DNA of 64,000 bases from Scatosoma sp048465415 (GTDB lineage Bacteria > Bacillota > Clostridia > Christensenellales > Borkfalkiaceae): NCBI GenBank assembly GCA_048465415.1, contig DBFWLO010000022.1, forward strand, positions 124,001 through 188,000. The letters are read 5' to 3'. Both the position numbers and the translations under genes were made by a program. Below are positions 1-8,898 of the stretch, in pieces; within the stretch, counting starts at the first letter, position 1; every line of letters begins with the position of its first letter. The notes below the pieces were generated by a model. That model searched no databases and had not been told where the DNA came from. It saw only the letters and a list, made by a program, of their open reading frames with translations.

Positions 1-1787
1 AAAAGAAATTCCCCTTTCGCGGGCGCGAGTCCTACGATATATTTCCCGATCAGATACAGCGGGCTGGCGCCCCAGGCGTGACATAAACTTTTTCCGTATT
101 TTCTCCCGTACATCGCGTACTTTTCCCGTCCTTTCTCCCGACAATCGTAAGCCTCCCAAAAGGTTGTGGCGCCCTCTTCCAGCATACCGCCCCAATACTT
201 TCTAATCTCTTGCAGGACATATACCTGCTCCCCAAGCTGACAAAGCGCGGAAAACTCGTAAAATTTCATGTACGGCGTCGTAATGGGCGGCACCGCGTCG
301 TTTTTGAGGACGTTTTCTTTGATGTATTCTTTTCGTTCTTTTCCGCAAACGTCGTAAAGCACGGCGAACATATTGGGGTACCTTAAAATTTTTCCGTCGG
401 GTTTTCCGTCTTTCAGGGAATAGACGTAGGCCTTTCGTTCCTCATTCCAAAACATATTCAGCTTTTCCGTCTTTTCCTTCCAAAGTTCCCTATACGCGGC
501 TGCTCTGTTCGTTTCCCCGAACGCTTCGCTCAGTTCCGCGCAGTTTTTCAAAGCAACGATCATGAGGATCTGTTCAAAACAGACCTCTCCGCTATTGTCG
601 AGTTCCGCCCAATCGACGAATACCCAATCCTCCTTTCTCGAATCGACAAAACCGTTTTCGTCCGTTCTTCCGAGCACGTAATCCATTATTTCGTATGTCT
701 TTTTCAGGTTTTCCCTGACAAAAGACTCGTCGCCCGTATACCGATAATAATCGTACATTCCCATGATCCAGAAAAAGGAATAGTCCATGATATGATTGAG
801 ATACAGATCGAAAGGAGACTTTCCGAACAGCGCCCGCATCGTTCTTTTGATCACGTCTTTATCGAAATAACTGTAATAGTGCATAAGATAGGCCTGATAG
901 GCGTCGCCCGACCAGATCCACCTGTCCCGCTTGACGCCGTCGATGAGAAATTCCCGCGTATTCAAAAACAGCGTATATTCCGCGACCTCGTAGATACGAT
1001 TGATCAGCTCGTCGCTGCACCTGAAAAAACTTCTCTTTTCCATCGGCAGGTATTGAAAGAGCGCGGAGATTTCTTTAAATGTCAGCTCGTCCGCCGTCAC
1101 GTAACGGAACGCCTTCGCCGCTTTCGTGGTAAAAGTATCGCCGGCACGCTTCCAATCTGCGGAAAGAAGCTCGCAGTCCTTTGTATCCTCCGCCTCGTAC
1201 AGGCTTTCCCCGTAATACACGACGGGACGCTTACCCGCGACGGCGCCGGAAAATCGGACGCAGGCAAAGAGTTCCCGCCCGAAATCGTAAATCAGCCTCC
1301 CGTTGCGGCGAATGACTTTTACGGGCTTTTTTTCCTCGACGGCAAGACGGACGCGATTGGGCGTAGAACGCCTCCGCATCAGCTCGTTGTCCGTCTTGGC
1401 GGGGAGATAGGTGTGATCGTTGCAAGTCACCGCCCAAGTTTCATCGGAATTTATCTCTTTTCCCTCTATGTAAACGCAGGGGATTCCCTTATCGTTGTAT
1501 ACGCTGACGACGATTTCGCTGCGGCCGCTTTCTATTTTCACTCTGCCCTTGAAATCGTAAACGTATTTTCCGTTTATCTGCACATTGAACTTGCCCTCGG
1601 CTCTTATGCGTATTATTTCGGAGACCGAAAGCTCCACGTTTTTGATAAACTTGACGTTTTTATAGCAGGAGTACAGCTTCCAGAACGGAGGAATGAATAC
1701 GTCTCTTTCATACCGATTCGCCATAAATTTGTTCGCGGTTTCTATCTCAAAGTCATCGGGATACCATATCCATTTCGCTCTTGACAT
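1..1787 (-). CDS. GH78-type alpha-L-rhamnosidase, 3' end outside window
   Basis: Reading leftward from an ATG at 1785-1787, one frame stays open to the window edge (about 595 codons, no stop), so the C-terminus is missing. The product starts MSRAKWIWYP without a signal peptide, suggesting a cytosolic enzyme. An N-terminal beta-sandwich part (about residues 1-200) precedes an (alpha/alpha)6-like region holding the motif DGVKRDRWIWSGDA near residue 290. This matches the GH78 signature (D/E)GxKR(D/E)RxxWxGD, where acidic residues are catalytic in the family. A second conserved stretch, WVFVDWAELD, follows about 90 residues later. Known role of the family: release of terminal alpha-L-rhamnose from oligosaccharides or glycosides. 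It is a single gene behind its own promoter and a palindromic operator. The exact substrate is not determined. Confidence 0.8.
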   Translation of the reverse strand, partial: MSRAKWIWYPDDFEIETANKFMANRYERDVFIPPFWKLYSCYKNVKFIKNVELSVSEIIRIRAEGKFNVQINGKYVYDFKGRVKIESGRSEIVVSVYNDKGIPCVYIEGKEINSDETWAVTCNDHTYLPAKTDNELMRRRSTPNRVRLAVEEKKPVKVIRRNGRLIYDFGRELFACVRFSGAVAGKRPVVYYGESLYEAEDTKDCELLSADWKRAGDTFTTKAAKAFRYVTADELTFKEISALFQYLPMEKRSFFRCSDELINRIYEVAEYTLFLNTREFLIDGVKRDRWIWSGDAYQAYLMHYYSYFDKDVIKRTMRALFGKSPFDLYLNHIMDYSFFWIMGMYDYYRYTGDESFVRENLKKTYEIMDYVLGRTDENGFVDSRKEDWVFVDWAELDNSGEVCFEQILMIVALKNCAELSEAFGETNRAAAYRELWKEKTEKLNMFWNEERKAYVYSLKDGKPDGKILRYPNMFAVLYDVCGKERKEYIKENVLKNDAVPPITTPYMKFYEFSALCQLGEQVYVLQEIRKYWGGMLEEGATTFWEAYDCREKGREKYAMYGRKYGKSLCHAWGASPLYLIGKYIVGLAPAKGEFL

Positions 1788-1801
1788 GCTCACCTCAAAG
1801 C

Positions 1802-1816
1802 GTATCGTTTCGATAC
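1802..1816. promoter_or_regulatory. Palindromic operator GTATCG-N3-CGATAC before the GH78 gene
   Basis: Two perfect 6-bp arms separated by 3 bp lie between the predicted promoter and the GH78 start codon. This is a typical place for a repressor to block transcription. The regulator is not identifiable from the window. Confidence 0.45.
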
Positions 1817-1833
1817 CTGTCTTTCATAACAAT

Positions 1834-1862
1834 ACTCTAACATACTTTTTTCGCTTTTTCAA
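1834..1862 (-). promoter_or_regulatory. Sigma-A-type promoter of the GH78 gene
   Basis: Minus strand: -35 TTGAAA (1857-1862), 17-bp spacer, -10 TAGAGT (1834-1839), followed by the GTATCG palindrome and the GH78 start at 1787. Confidence 0.5.
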
Positions 1863-2114
1863 TAGTAAAAAAAGAGCCAAAATCTTAAATCTTACAATTT
1901 TTATTCGACGTTCGTAAGGAGCTGAATATTGCAAAAATACTGTCATATTTCGCTCGTTTTTCCTTGAAAACAGTCTAAAAAATCACATCCAAATGGTAAA
2001 AAGAGATACGATTTTCTTTTTATTCGGCAAATGTATTTACAAATTCACCATTGAAAAATACCTTCCGCCTCGCCCTTTTCTTTGCGCGCTTACGTGCGAT
2101 AAGAGAAGGAAAGA

Positions 2115-2148
2115 GAGGACTTGTTTTGTTGCAAACAAGTCCTCTCTA
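2115..2148. terminator. 14-bp perfect hairpin, terminator-like
   Basis: GAGAGGACTTGTTT, a six-base loop TGTTGC, then AAACAAGTCCTCTC. The long perfect stem lies in gene-free DNA, so it may end a lost gene or belong to a decayed repeat element. Confidence 0.5.
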
Positions 2149-2207
2149 CAAAAAAATGCCGGCTCGCTCACGCAAGACGGCACTTATAAAAATGTATCTT
2201 CCGCTTG

Positions 2208-2318
2208 CTGCGACACAATCATTACGAATCACCCTCTGAAAAGATTTAGGTAACGCGAAAAGAATACACTTCTACCGAGAAGTATACTTTTCACAAGAGT
2301 CATTCGATTGCGTCGCAG
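2208..2318. repeat. 111-bp imperfect inverted repeat
   Basis: The outer arms CTGCGACACAATC and GATTGCGTCGCAG pair at 12 of 13 positions. An inner arm pair around 2258-2292 (ACTTCT / AGAAGT, then GTATACTTTTC) closes the centre. No coding frame fits. It resembles a small foldback remnant or a structured RNA; the function is unknown. Confidence 0.45.
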
Positions 2319-2469
2319 TTTGATTTTACCATAATTTCCCGGCGAAGTCAATCCCTATGTATATTTTTTTACCATTTCTATTTGATATATATCAAAATAT
2401 AGTGTCACACATCTTTATCAAACTTTCCGTTTATATCACTATACTTATTTATCCAAGGTTCACCCAAAC

Positions 2470-2990
2470 AAAATTTCCCCCAAATCGTCACGCATCCCCG
2501 TCATCGCGGTTTCTTGCCGCTACTGCCTTTACGCCTAGTGTTTGCGACCAGTTCTCATTTAGGTAATTAGCAAATCCGTTCCAGAACTTCCTTCCGCTTT
2601 TCTTTCTCTGCCAGCCGCTTATCGCTCCGGCGAAATAATCCAATTTAAGCGCAGAGTTGTCAAGTTTTCAATCGGCATAGATCATCTGCCGGCATTCAAT
2701 ATTATACTCAAAGCTACAATTTCCTCTCTCGTCGATGATATCCACCAGTATAAAGTCCTTGCCAGCTTCTTTATAGACATAATCTATCGAACGTTTTACC
2801 ACGTCATTTTTTTACAACTCATACTTTTCAATAAATTCGTCGTCTTGTCATATTCCCAAAGAATCAAATGCTCCGGCTTTCTATCGTCGTAAATCTTCGT
2901 AAGTTGTCCTTTCTCATTATAGACAAAGCTTTTGCTTACGATTGCATTATAACAGGATCTTTACGGTATTTTCTACAAGCGGCGGGAACA
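2470..2990 (-). pseudogene. Decayed protein gene of unknown family
   Basis: Reading leftward, three protein-like stretches occur in succession, each broken by stop codons or frame changes. The first contains VYNEKGQLTKIYDD and then EHLILWEYDKTTN (about 2800-2940). The second contains DYVYKEAGKDFILVDIIDE (about 2670-2790). The third contains KLDYFAGAISGWQRKKSG (about 2560-2665). No start codon or ribosome binding site serves an intact frame. The tyrosine-rich YNEKGQLTKIYD stretch recalls repeat-containing secreted proteins, but I do not assign a family. Confidence 0.45.
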
Positions 2991-3175
2991 GACATACAGT
3001 TCCTTTGCTCTTATCTCTTTACCTCCTTTTTCAAAGTTTTTATATATAAAAAGGCAGACATAGCTTGGAAGAATAAACATATCCTCCAAAACTTCTGTCT
3101 GCCCTGTTGTTGTCCTCGCTTTCGGGACGGTGTTTTCAGTCGGCTTTTCACTTTATGATTTTATTAAATTGTCGC

Positions 3176-3343
3176 TTACGGTTTTTGAACGGCAGGCTTT
3201 TCTTTTACTTTAATGAGTATTTCATTCGCTGTAATATTTGCTTTTACGATTGCCCCGCACTTCACACACTTCACCTGCACATTACTGCATTCTTCGCCTT
3301 CCATGAGTTTATGTCCGCATTCCGGACAGTTTACATATTTCAT
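3176..3343 (-). CDS. Small zinc-ribbon protein (55 aa)
   Basis: ATG at 3341-3343 is preceded by a strong AAAGGAG ribosome binding site; the stop is at 3176-3178. The product begins MKYVNCPECGHKLMEG and has a second pair, CVKCGA, about 20 residues later. It therefore has four cysteines in a CxxC-x(n)-CxxC zinc ribbon, followed by a short beta-rich, Lys-containing tail. The size and pattern resemble small Com-type zinc-binding proteins. It is clearly related to the 52-residue protein at 38045-38203 inside the mobile element. It has a perfect-consensus promoter of its own and a leader of about 120 nt. Function unknown; nucleic-acid binding is a plausible guess. Confidence 0.7.
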   Translation of the reverse strand: MKYVNCPECGHKLMEGEECSNVQVKCVKCGAIVKANITANEILIKVKEKPAVQKP

Positions 3344-3467
3344 TCTTCTCACTCCTTTCTTTAATTCATCTGTTTTACACTCCTCTTTAATGTTCTTCTC
3401 TCCGTCAATTCCCTCCTCGTTTAATTTTTAAGCCCTCAAAATACAAACGTATGTTCGCCTTTTTATT

Positions 3468-3496
3468 ATTATACCTCTTTTTTTTCATAATGTCAA
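3468..3496 (-). promoter_or_regulatory. Consensus sigma-A promoter of the zinc-ribbon gene
   Basis: Minus strand: TTGACA (3491-3496), 17-bp spacer, TATAAT (3468-3473). Both hexamers match the consensus exactly. Confidence 0.8.
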
Positions 3497-3582
3497 TAGG
3501 GAAATGACATATTTTTCCATAATATTTTCTTATATGATAAGTCGAACAAATATCGTCTCATATACGGTTATCTCGCAATCCT

Positions 3583-5925
3583 TTACTCGTTCGTCAGCAA
3601 CTTATGCGGCGTAATTTTACGAATTTTCAGGGAAAGCAGACATGCAAAAGCAAATGTGAAGACAATCAATCCAATTCCCGCAATCATCATAAATCCGAAA
3701 GGAATCGTAAACGTACATTTCACAATGCCGATGCCGCTTAAAAACAAACCCGTAAGCGGATTGATTACAAATGCGCTGATCGCCAGCCCTACAACAGTCG
3801 ACAAAACGACCGCCGGCATAAACGACAAAGCCGTTTGTAAGATCAGCTGCCTCGTAGTAAAACCGAGCGCTTTCTCAATCCCATAGTCCCGCTTCTTGCC
3901 GTTGAGCATCGTTCTTATGAGCAAGTACAGTACAAACGCTATCACAATAGCGCTCAGTACGAGGATCGCGATTACGATCAGCGTCATCAGCGAGACGTAC
4001 ACCGAACCCGTTCCCTCGATCATTGCCATAATATTCAGCGCAACGTTTATCTCATTCCCGAAAAATTCTTCCGCGTGGGCGTTGAATTCGTCGATGTCCG
4101 TACCGTCTGAAAGATTGAGATAGTAACTCATGTTCTGCAATAATCCGAACCGTTCGTAGCCCGCACGAGTCAAAAGACAGTCTTTTCCCAAATTGTTCGT
4201 TATTTGCGTAAATCCGGAAATCAAAAATTTTTCTTCTTTTCCCTGCGCCGTAAGCGTGATTTCGTCCCCTATCTTCAAACTCGTTTCTTTGGCGTATTTC
4301 GCGGCGATCGCCAATTCGTTGTCGTATTTGGGGTATCTCCCCTTATAAACGGCGGACGGATTGTTTATTTTTGAAAAATCGCCGCAGATCGTCGCCAGTA
4401 AAGCTACTCCGCCGACGTGACGCACTTCCACATCGTTGTAGAGATAGATCTTCTCCACCCGATCGTCCTCGTTCATTTTTTTCAAGAATTCTTCTTCTAT
4501 TTCCGCCTGAACGTTGATGCAGCTATCCGCCGTTTCCCCGACGATCAGAGTCAAAAAAGGCGTCATGTCCATGATGACGTTTTCGGTCATTAGTCCCGAA
4601 AAGGTAACGATGAGCGAAAGCACGAGCATCGTGATGCCTACGGTTATATTCTGCTTAAAGCCGGAAAACGTCGTCTTTAACGCCAGCGCTAAATTTAAAG
4701 GCGCTTTTGTCTTTTCGAGGGGAATACGATTGCGCTTGAAATTATGCGTCTGAACTCCTTGTCTCAAAGCGACGATAGGCTCCGCTTTTTTCACCCTGCG
4801 CGACGACAACCATACCACGCCGGCAATCGTTCCGCCCAATAGAAGTATCGTAATTAAAAAAGGCAAAGGCAGAAAGCGAAGCGTATAGGGAATCCCCGTC
4901 TGCGAAATCATCATCGCGTTTACGAAAGGAAACAGCGCGTACGAGAGAACGACGCCCGCGATTGCCGCGATCAAAGAAACGCTCAAAAACTGCAATAACA
5001 GAGAAAAAACCAGCTGTCGGCTCGTATACCCCACCGCTTTCAGAGCCCCAAGATTTTTCATGTTTTCCTGAATGTAATTGATGATATTCGACGCTATCAC
5101 GACGAGCGCGATAAGGAGAATGAAAAACGCCATGGCGCTCATGATCCCCGAACAAATCATTTGCGATATATATCGCGACTGCGCTACCGTCGTATAGGAA
5201 TTGCTCGACGAACGGGCGGTCGGATAGGCCGCGGAAACAGTATTTTTCAGCGTCGCTTCGTAATTCTGACTGTCCGATCGATCACTGATACGCACGGAAA
5301 CAAGCGTCGAGTCCGGCGCGAATCCCGTTTCTTTGAGTTCGGCGTATTTGTCTTCGGTGAGGATCAGTTCGCAGAGCGAACAATTATGCGACCCCAACAT
5401 GATACTGTTGAAAAAACCGCATACCGTATATCCGACTTTGTTGCTGCCGATAGAAAGCTGTACGGTATTTCCTATCGATATTTCCTCCGACTTATAGATC
5501 ATCGGCATATAGATACCGCTTTCAATATCCCCCTCTTCCACGATTTCGACTTTTCCGACCGACCGGGTAAGCGCGGTCTGTTTTGCAAGAATCACGCTTT
5601 CCGAATTGATCTCGCCGCCGTTATACCCGAACGTACAGACCATGTGCATGGATTCGTCCAGACAATACTCCTGTGTCCGCGGATCGTCTTCGAGCGTTTG
5701 CGTGAGAAAACCGCCGATTTCGTCATGCTCGACGTCAATGACAAGCGTAACGTGTTCGGCGTTGAGTTTCTCGTGGTAACGCTCAAAGTTGGCTTTGTAG
5801 TCCATCGAAAGCATCAACCACATATTCAGCATCAGCGAGGCGAGCAAAATGAGCACGGTGATCGCCACCGTCTGACCTTTCGCCTTACGGAGATTGGAAC
5901 GGGCGAGCAATAGCATTTTTCTCAT
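3583..5925 (-). CDS. ABC transporter permease with two FtsX domains
   Basis: About 780 residues from the ATG at 5923-5925 (MRKMLLLARSNLRKAKGQ). I chose it over an upstream ATG because it begins one base after the ATPase stop codon and has a GGGGTGG ribosome binding site. Topology is duplicated: one helix, a long extracytoplasmic loop of about 220 residues, then three helices, repeated once. This is the MacB/LolCE/FtsX-like type used by exporters of antimicrobial peptides, lipoproteins or lipids, which work mechanically rather than by a classical channel. The partner is the ATPase encoded immediately upstream. The adjacent OmpR-type two-component system suggests induction by a cell-envelope stress or peptide. 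The substrate cannot be inferred. Confidence 0.85.
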   Translation of the reverse strand: MRKMLLLARSNLRKAKGQTVAITVLILLASLMLNMWLMLSMDYKANFERYHEKLNAEHVTLVIDVEHDEIGGFLTQTLEDDPRTQEYCLDESMHMVCTFGYNGGEINSESVILAKQTALTRSVGKVEIVEEGDIESGIYMPMIYKSEEISIGNTVQLSIGSNKVGYTVCGFFNSIMLGSHNCSLCELILTEDKYAELKETGFAPDSTLVSVRISDRSDSQNYEATLKNTVSAAYPTARSSSNSYTTVAQSRYISQMICSGIMSAMAFFILLIALVVIASNIINYIQENMKNLGALKAVGYTSRQLVFSLLLQFLSVSLIAAIAGVVLSYALFPFVNAMMISQTGIPYTLRFLPLPFLITILLLGGTIAGVVWLSSRRVKKAEPIVALRQGVQTHNFKRNRIPLEKTKAPLNLALALKTTFSGFKQNITVGITMLVLSLIVTFSGLMTENVIMDMTPFLTLIVGETADSCINVQAEIEEEFLKKMNEDDRVEKIYLYNDVEVRHVGGVALLATICGDFSKINNPSAVYKGRYPKYDNELAIAAKYAKETSLKIGDEITLTAQGKEEKFLISGFTQITNNLGKDCLLTRAGYERFGLLQNMSYYLNLSDGTDIDEFNAHAEEFFGNEINVALNIMAMIEGTGSVYVSLMTLIVIAILVLSAIVIAFVLYLLIRTMLNGKKRDYGIEKALGFTTRQLILQTALSFMPAVVLSTVVGLAISAFVINPLTGLFLSGIGIVKCTFTIPFGFMMIAGIGLIVFTFAFACLLSLKIRKITPHKLLTNE

Positions 5926-5926
5926 G

Positions 5927-6685
5927 TTACCACCCCATATCGTTGAGGAAGGCGGAAAGTTTTTTATGCCGTTTCGCATCGCCGTGGCGGTATTTGCCCA
6001 GATCGCACTCGCCGAGAATCGCTCCGTCCTTTAAGTATAAAATGCGGTTGCCGCGCCGTGCCGAACGCATATCGTGCGTGACCATGACGACGCTCTGTCC
6101 CTCGTCGTTGAACTTCGTCAGAGTATCCAGAACGTCGAGTCCCGTTTTGCTGTTCAAAGCGCCCGTGGGCTCGTCGGCAAAAAGAATTTCGGGAGAATTG
6201 ATGAGCGCGCGGACGATCCCCACGCGCTGCGCTTCGCCGCCCGAGATCTGCGTGGGAAATTTTCTCTGCGTTTCTTCCGGGATATCCACGGCCCGGAATA
6301 ACTGTTTGGCGCGGGCGGCGAGTTTACGTTTGTCCTTAGCGACGAGAAGTCCCGCGGCAAGCACGTTGTCCGTCACGCTCATGCCGTCGAGGAGATAGAT
6401 CTGCTGAAAGACAAACCCGCAATGCTCCCTGCGGAATACGGCGAGACGGTCGGAATCGAACTCTGAAATCACGGTATTCCCGAACAGGATCTTACCCAAA
6501 GAAGGCGTATCCATTCCCGAAAGGGCATACAAAAGAGTGGATTTTCCCGCGCCGCTCGCTCCCATAATGACGGTAAAATCGCCCTTATAAAGCTCTAAAT
6601 CGATATTTTTCAGAACGTGTTGCTGTACCCCTCCGTTAGAAAAGGTTTTGCAAAGTTTTTCGGTTTTCAATAATATTTGTTTCAT
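5927..6685 (-). CDS. ABC transporter ATPase, MacB/LolD/BceA type
   Basis: A 252-residue ATPase. It shows Walker A GASGAGKST near residue 43, a Q-loop, the signature SGGEAQR near 148, Walker B ILFADEPTGAL near 168 and an H-loop (MVTHD) near 203. The DEPTGAL(N)S stretch is typical of the MacB/LolD/BceA branch. A C-terminal extension of about 30 basic residues follows the catalytic domain. An AGGAGG ribosome binding site precedes the ATG. The stop is one base from the permease start, indicating translational coupling. Four 11-bp TTTAAGA repeats and a TAAAAT -10 element lie just upstream, so this pair has its own regulated promoter. Confidence 0.92.
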   Translation of the reverse strand: MKQILLKTEKLCKTFSNGGVQQHVLKNIDLELYKGDFTVIMGASGAGKSTLLYALSGMDTPSLGKILFGNTVISEFDSDRLAVFRREHCGFVFQQIYLLDGMSVTDNVLAAGLLVAKDKRKLAARAKQLFRAVDIPEETQRKFPTQISGGEAQRVGIVRALINSPEILFADEPTGALNSKTGLDVLDTLTKFNDEGQSVVMVTHDMRSARRGNRILYLKDGAILGECDLGKYRHGDAKRHKKLSAFLNDMGW

Positions 6686-6709
6686 AAAAACCTCCTTTTG
6701 TCACGTTCT

Positions 6710-6764
6710 ATTTTAGTCTTTTAAATCTTAAACGTCTTTAAACAATTCTTAAATATTTCTTAAA
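6710..6764 (-). promoter_or_regulatory. Regulated promoter with four 11-bp direct repeats (response-regulator site)
   Basis: On the minus strand, TTTAAGA-like heptamers occur at 6758-6764, 6747-6753, 6736-6742 (TTTAAAG) and 6726-6732, spaced 10-11 bp apart. They are followed by a TAAAAT -10 element at 6710-6715 with no good -35. Tandem repeats of one helical turn are the usual binding mode of OmpR-family regulators. The repeats overlap the end of the kinase gene. Confidence 0.6.
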
Positions 6765-8025
6765 TCGCCCCGCTCAGCCGAACGGTTACAATCACACGCA
6801 AGCCTTTCTCCCCGTTTTCCGTTTTCAGACTGCCGCCCATTTCTTTCATGAAATAATCGGAGATATAAAGTCCCAATCCCGCGCCGTCCTTGTCCGTCGC
6901 ATTGCTGCCGCGCCTGAATTTTTCCGTGAGCAAAGGCAGCTCTTCCTCGGACACCCCGCCGCCGAAGTCCTCGATCGTTACGGTAAGCGCGGTATCGCTC
7001 TTCTTTATAAAAATTTTGATTTCCGTTCCCGCATATTTATACGAGTTTGCGAAAATATTGTCGAACACCTGCTGCAACCTTAGTCTATCCGCCACGATCA
7101 GACATTCGGGAATATCGGGAATTTCCGCGCGCTTCAAATAATCCGCATTCTTTAACAGCTCTTTTACGACTTTGCTCCCGACGTCGGTCGGCGACACGGA
7201 AATCTGCCGTAGCTCCTCCAACGCCGCAGTGAAGAGATTGCTCACCAGCGTGTCGATCTGATCGGCTTTGCCGATGATTTGCAGATTGGTTTCCCGGATC
7301 TTTGCATCGTCCGAAAGCGCCAGTCCTAGTTCGCTCGCCGCCTTGATACTCGCCACCGGCGTCTTGATGTCATGGGATAGTTTCGCGACAAGTTCCTTCT
7401 TGCTCGCGTTCGCTTCCGCTTCGGCGAGCCGGGCTTTTTTGAGTTCGGAACGCATGATATCGAAACTTTCCGTAAACGCGCCGAAAATATTATGCCTGTC
7501 CATTTCCAGCGGAATATCGAGATTCCCCTCCGCGATACGCTCGGCAAACCCTTTCAGCTTTCGGAAAGGGCGGACGATCACCCGATGCATATAAACGGCG
7601 TAACCCGTACATATAACGACCTGGACGGCAGTTACGGCCGCTAAAACGCCGATCGCCTTGTTTCTCTGCGTTTGCAGAGTTTTTGCCCCGTCGTTGTAAA
7701 TAAGAACCTTGCCGACGATCGTTCCGTCGACTTCGATATCGAGAATCGTGTCCCTGTGTATGATCGCCGTATTTACGCTTTCGCTCAATCCCAACCTCGT
7801 TCTGTAAAGTACCTTGTCGTCGTTGTCCAAAACGACATAGTTAAAATCGGTGGAATTGTGATGCGCGTCCAGAGCGTTAAAATCTTTCGTCACCGATTGC
7901 AGGACTTCGTTTACGGCAACGGCGTCCTGGGAAAAATCGGGCGTCTGGACGGCAAAAATCACCAATACGATCAGTTCGGCGAGAAGCGTCAGCAAAACGC
8001 CGACAAGAAAAGCCCGCGTTTTCAT
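6760..8025 (-). CDS. Sensor histidine kinase (HAMP-HisKA-HATPase)
   Basis: 421 residues. A first membrane helix (about 5-27), an extracytoplasmic sensor of about 100 residues, a second helix (about 127-148), a HAMP linker (VRPFRKLKGFAERIAEGNL), a HisKA domain with SHDIKTPVAS (phospho-acceptor His near 216), then an HATPase with DFGGGVSEE and GAGLGLYISDYF boxes. The start ATG overlaps the stop of the response regulator by 4 bp, so the two are co-translated. The sizeable external domain differs from the loop-less BceS type, so sensing is probably by the kinase itself. It presumably controls the adjacent ABC exporter. Confidence 0.92.
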   Translation of the reverse strand: MKTRAFLVGVLLTLLAELIVLVIFAVQTPDFSQDAVAVNEVLQSVTKDFNALDAHHNSTDFNYVVLDNDDKVLYRTRLGLSESVNTAIIHRDTILDIEVDGTIVGKVLIYNDGAKTLQTQRNKAIGVLAAVTAVQVVICTGYAVYMHRVIVRPFRKLKGFAERIAEGNLDIPLEMDRHNIFGAFTESFDIMRSELKKARLAEAEANASKKELVAKLSHDIKTPVASIKAASELGLALSDDAKIRETNLQIIGKADQIDTLVSNLFTAALEELRQISVSPTDVGSKVVKELLKNADYLKRAEIPDIPECLIVADRLRLQQVFDNIFANSYKYAGTEIKIFIKKSDTALTVTIEDFGGGVSEEELPLLTEKFRRGSNATDKDGAGLGLYISDYFMKEMGGSLKTENGEKGLRVIVTVRLSGAI

Positions 8026-8702
8026 GGTTCGCCTCCCTCGAAACGATACCCGTCGCCCCAGACGGTTACAATATATTCCGGTTTATTGGGATCCCGCTCT
8101 ATCGCTTCGCGCAATTTGCGGATATGCACGTTCAACGTTCCGTCGCCCGTAAATTTATCCTGCCAGACCTTTTCAAACAGTTCGTTTTTGGAAATCACCC
8201 TGCCCTTGTTCTCCACGAGATAGCATAAAAGTTTATATTCGAGAGCGGTCAGTCTGGCAATATTTCCGTTCACAAACAGCTGCTTGCCTTCAAAGTCCAG
8301 TTTCAGCCGTTTATCGATATAAGAAGTCTGCCTTTTCTGGCCGTACCTCTTCAACACCGCTTTGACTTTGGCGATCAGAACGCCGAGAGAATAAGGCTTT
8401 TGCACATAGTCGTCGCCGCCTATATTGAGCGCGATGATTTTATCGTCGTCGCTCGTGCGCGCCGAAATAAACAGAATGGGAACGCCTACGCTTTTTCGCA
8501 ATTCCCGGCACAGATCGAAGCCGCTGCCGTCGCCCAGATTGATATCGAGAAGCAGAAGCTGCGCCGTATTTTCCAAAAAGAAGCCGCGACACTCCTGCGC
8601 GCCGTAACACACCGCCGTCTTTACGCCGAATAAATTGAAATATTCCGCCGTGCTGTCGGCGAGCAATTTTTCATCGTCTATAATCAAACAATCGTAATTC
8701 AT
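8022..8702 (-). CDS. OmpR-family response regulator
   Basis: 226 residues. The receiver domain carries the acidic pair DDEK near residue 10, the phospho-acceptor Asp in LLLDINLGDGSG near 52, the Thr/Ser position in LFISARTSDDD and Lys in VQKPYSL. A winged-helix DNA-binding domain follows (about 125-225; LTALEYKLLCYLVENKG, VHIRKLREAIERDP). It forms an operon with the kinase (4-bp overlap). Its promoter and that of the ABC genes share 11-bp TTAAGA repeats at similar distance from the -10 box, implying that it activates both itself and the transporter. Confidence 0.93.
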   Translation of the reverse strand: MNYDCLIIDDEKLLADSTAEYFNLFGVKTAVCYGAQECRGFFLENTAQLLLLDINLGDGSGFDLCRELRKSVGVPILFISARTSDDDKIIALNIGGDDYVQKPYSLGVLIAKVKAVLKRYGQKRQTSYIDKRLKLDFEGKQLFVNGNIARLTALEYKLLCYLVENKGRVISKNELFEKVWQDKFTGDGTLNVHIRKLREAIERDPNKPEYIVTVWGDGYRFEGGEP

Positions 8703-8718
8703 AATAACCTCTATTCCT

Positions 8719-8774
8719 ATTTTAGCATATTTCGCGCAAAAAGTCCTTCGGGCATTTCTTAATTTTTTCTTAAA
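8719..8774 (-). promoter_or_regulatory. Autoregulated promoter of the OmpR-type operon
   Basis: Minus strand: TTTAAGA (8768-8774) and ATTAAGA (8757-8763), 11 bp apart, then TAAAAT (8719-8724) as -10; no consensus -35. The same repeat lies in front of the ABC ATPase. Confidence 0.55.
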
Positions 8775-8825
8775 TATTTCCCTTCCGCGTAAATTTACGC
8801 CTTAGACAGTCGTAACGACAAAACA

Positions 8826-8853
8826 AAAAGCCCTTTCCTGCGAAAGGGCTTTT
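8826..8853. terminator. Bidirectional intrinsic terminator
   Basis: AAAAGCCCTTTC, loop CTGC, GAAAGGGCTTTT, with T-runs on both sides. It ends the first GH3 cassette, 46 bp after the GH3 stop codon. Confidence 0.85.
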
Positions 8854-8898
8854 GTTTTAAAACCATGAGCTTACGAGGGCCGACTATTCGTCTGCGTT

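Larger units (their letters stand above)
1863..2470. other. Non-coding, AT-rich intergenic stretch with hairpins
   Basis: No convincing gene is seen on either strand; the possible reading frames lack ribosome binding sites and protein-like composition. The stretch holds a 14-bp perfect hairpin, a longer imperfect inverted repeat (both listed separately) and AT-rich DNA at 2340-2470. Confidence 0.5.

Noticed and set aside
792..1784. 330-codon plus-strand frame opposite the GH78 gene
   Set aside because: Antisense to a clearly conserved rhamnosidase frame; no ribosome binding site and no protein-like motifs.
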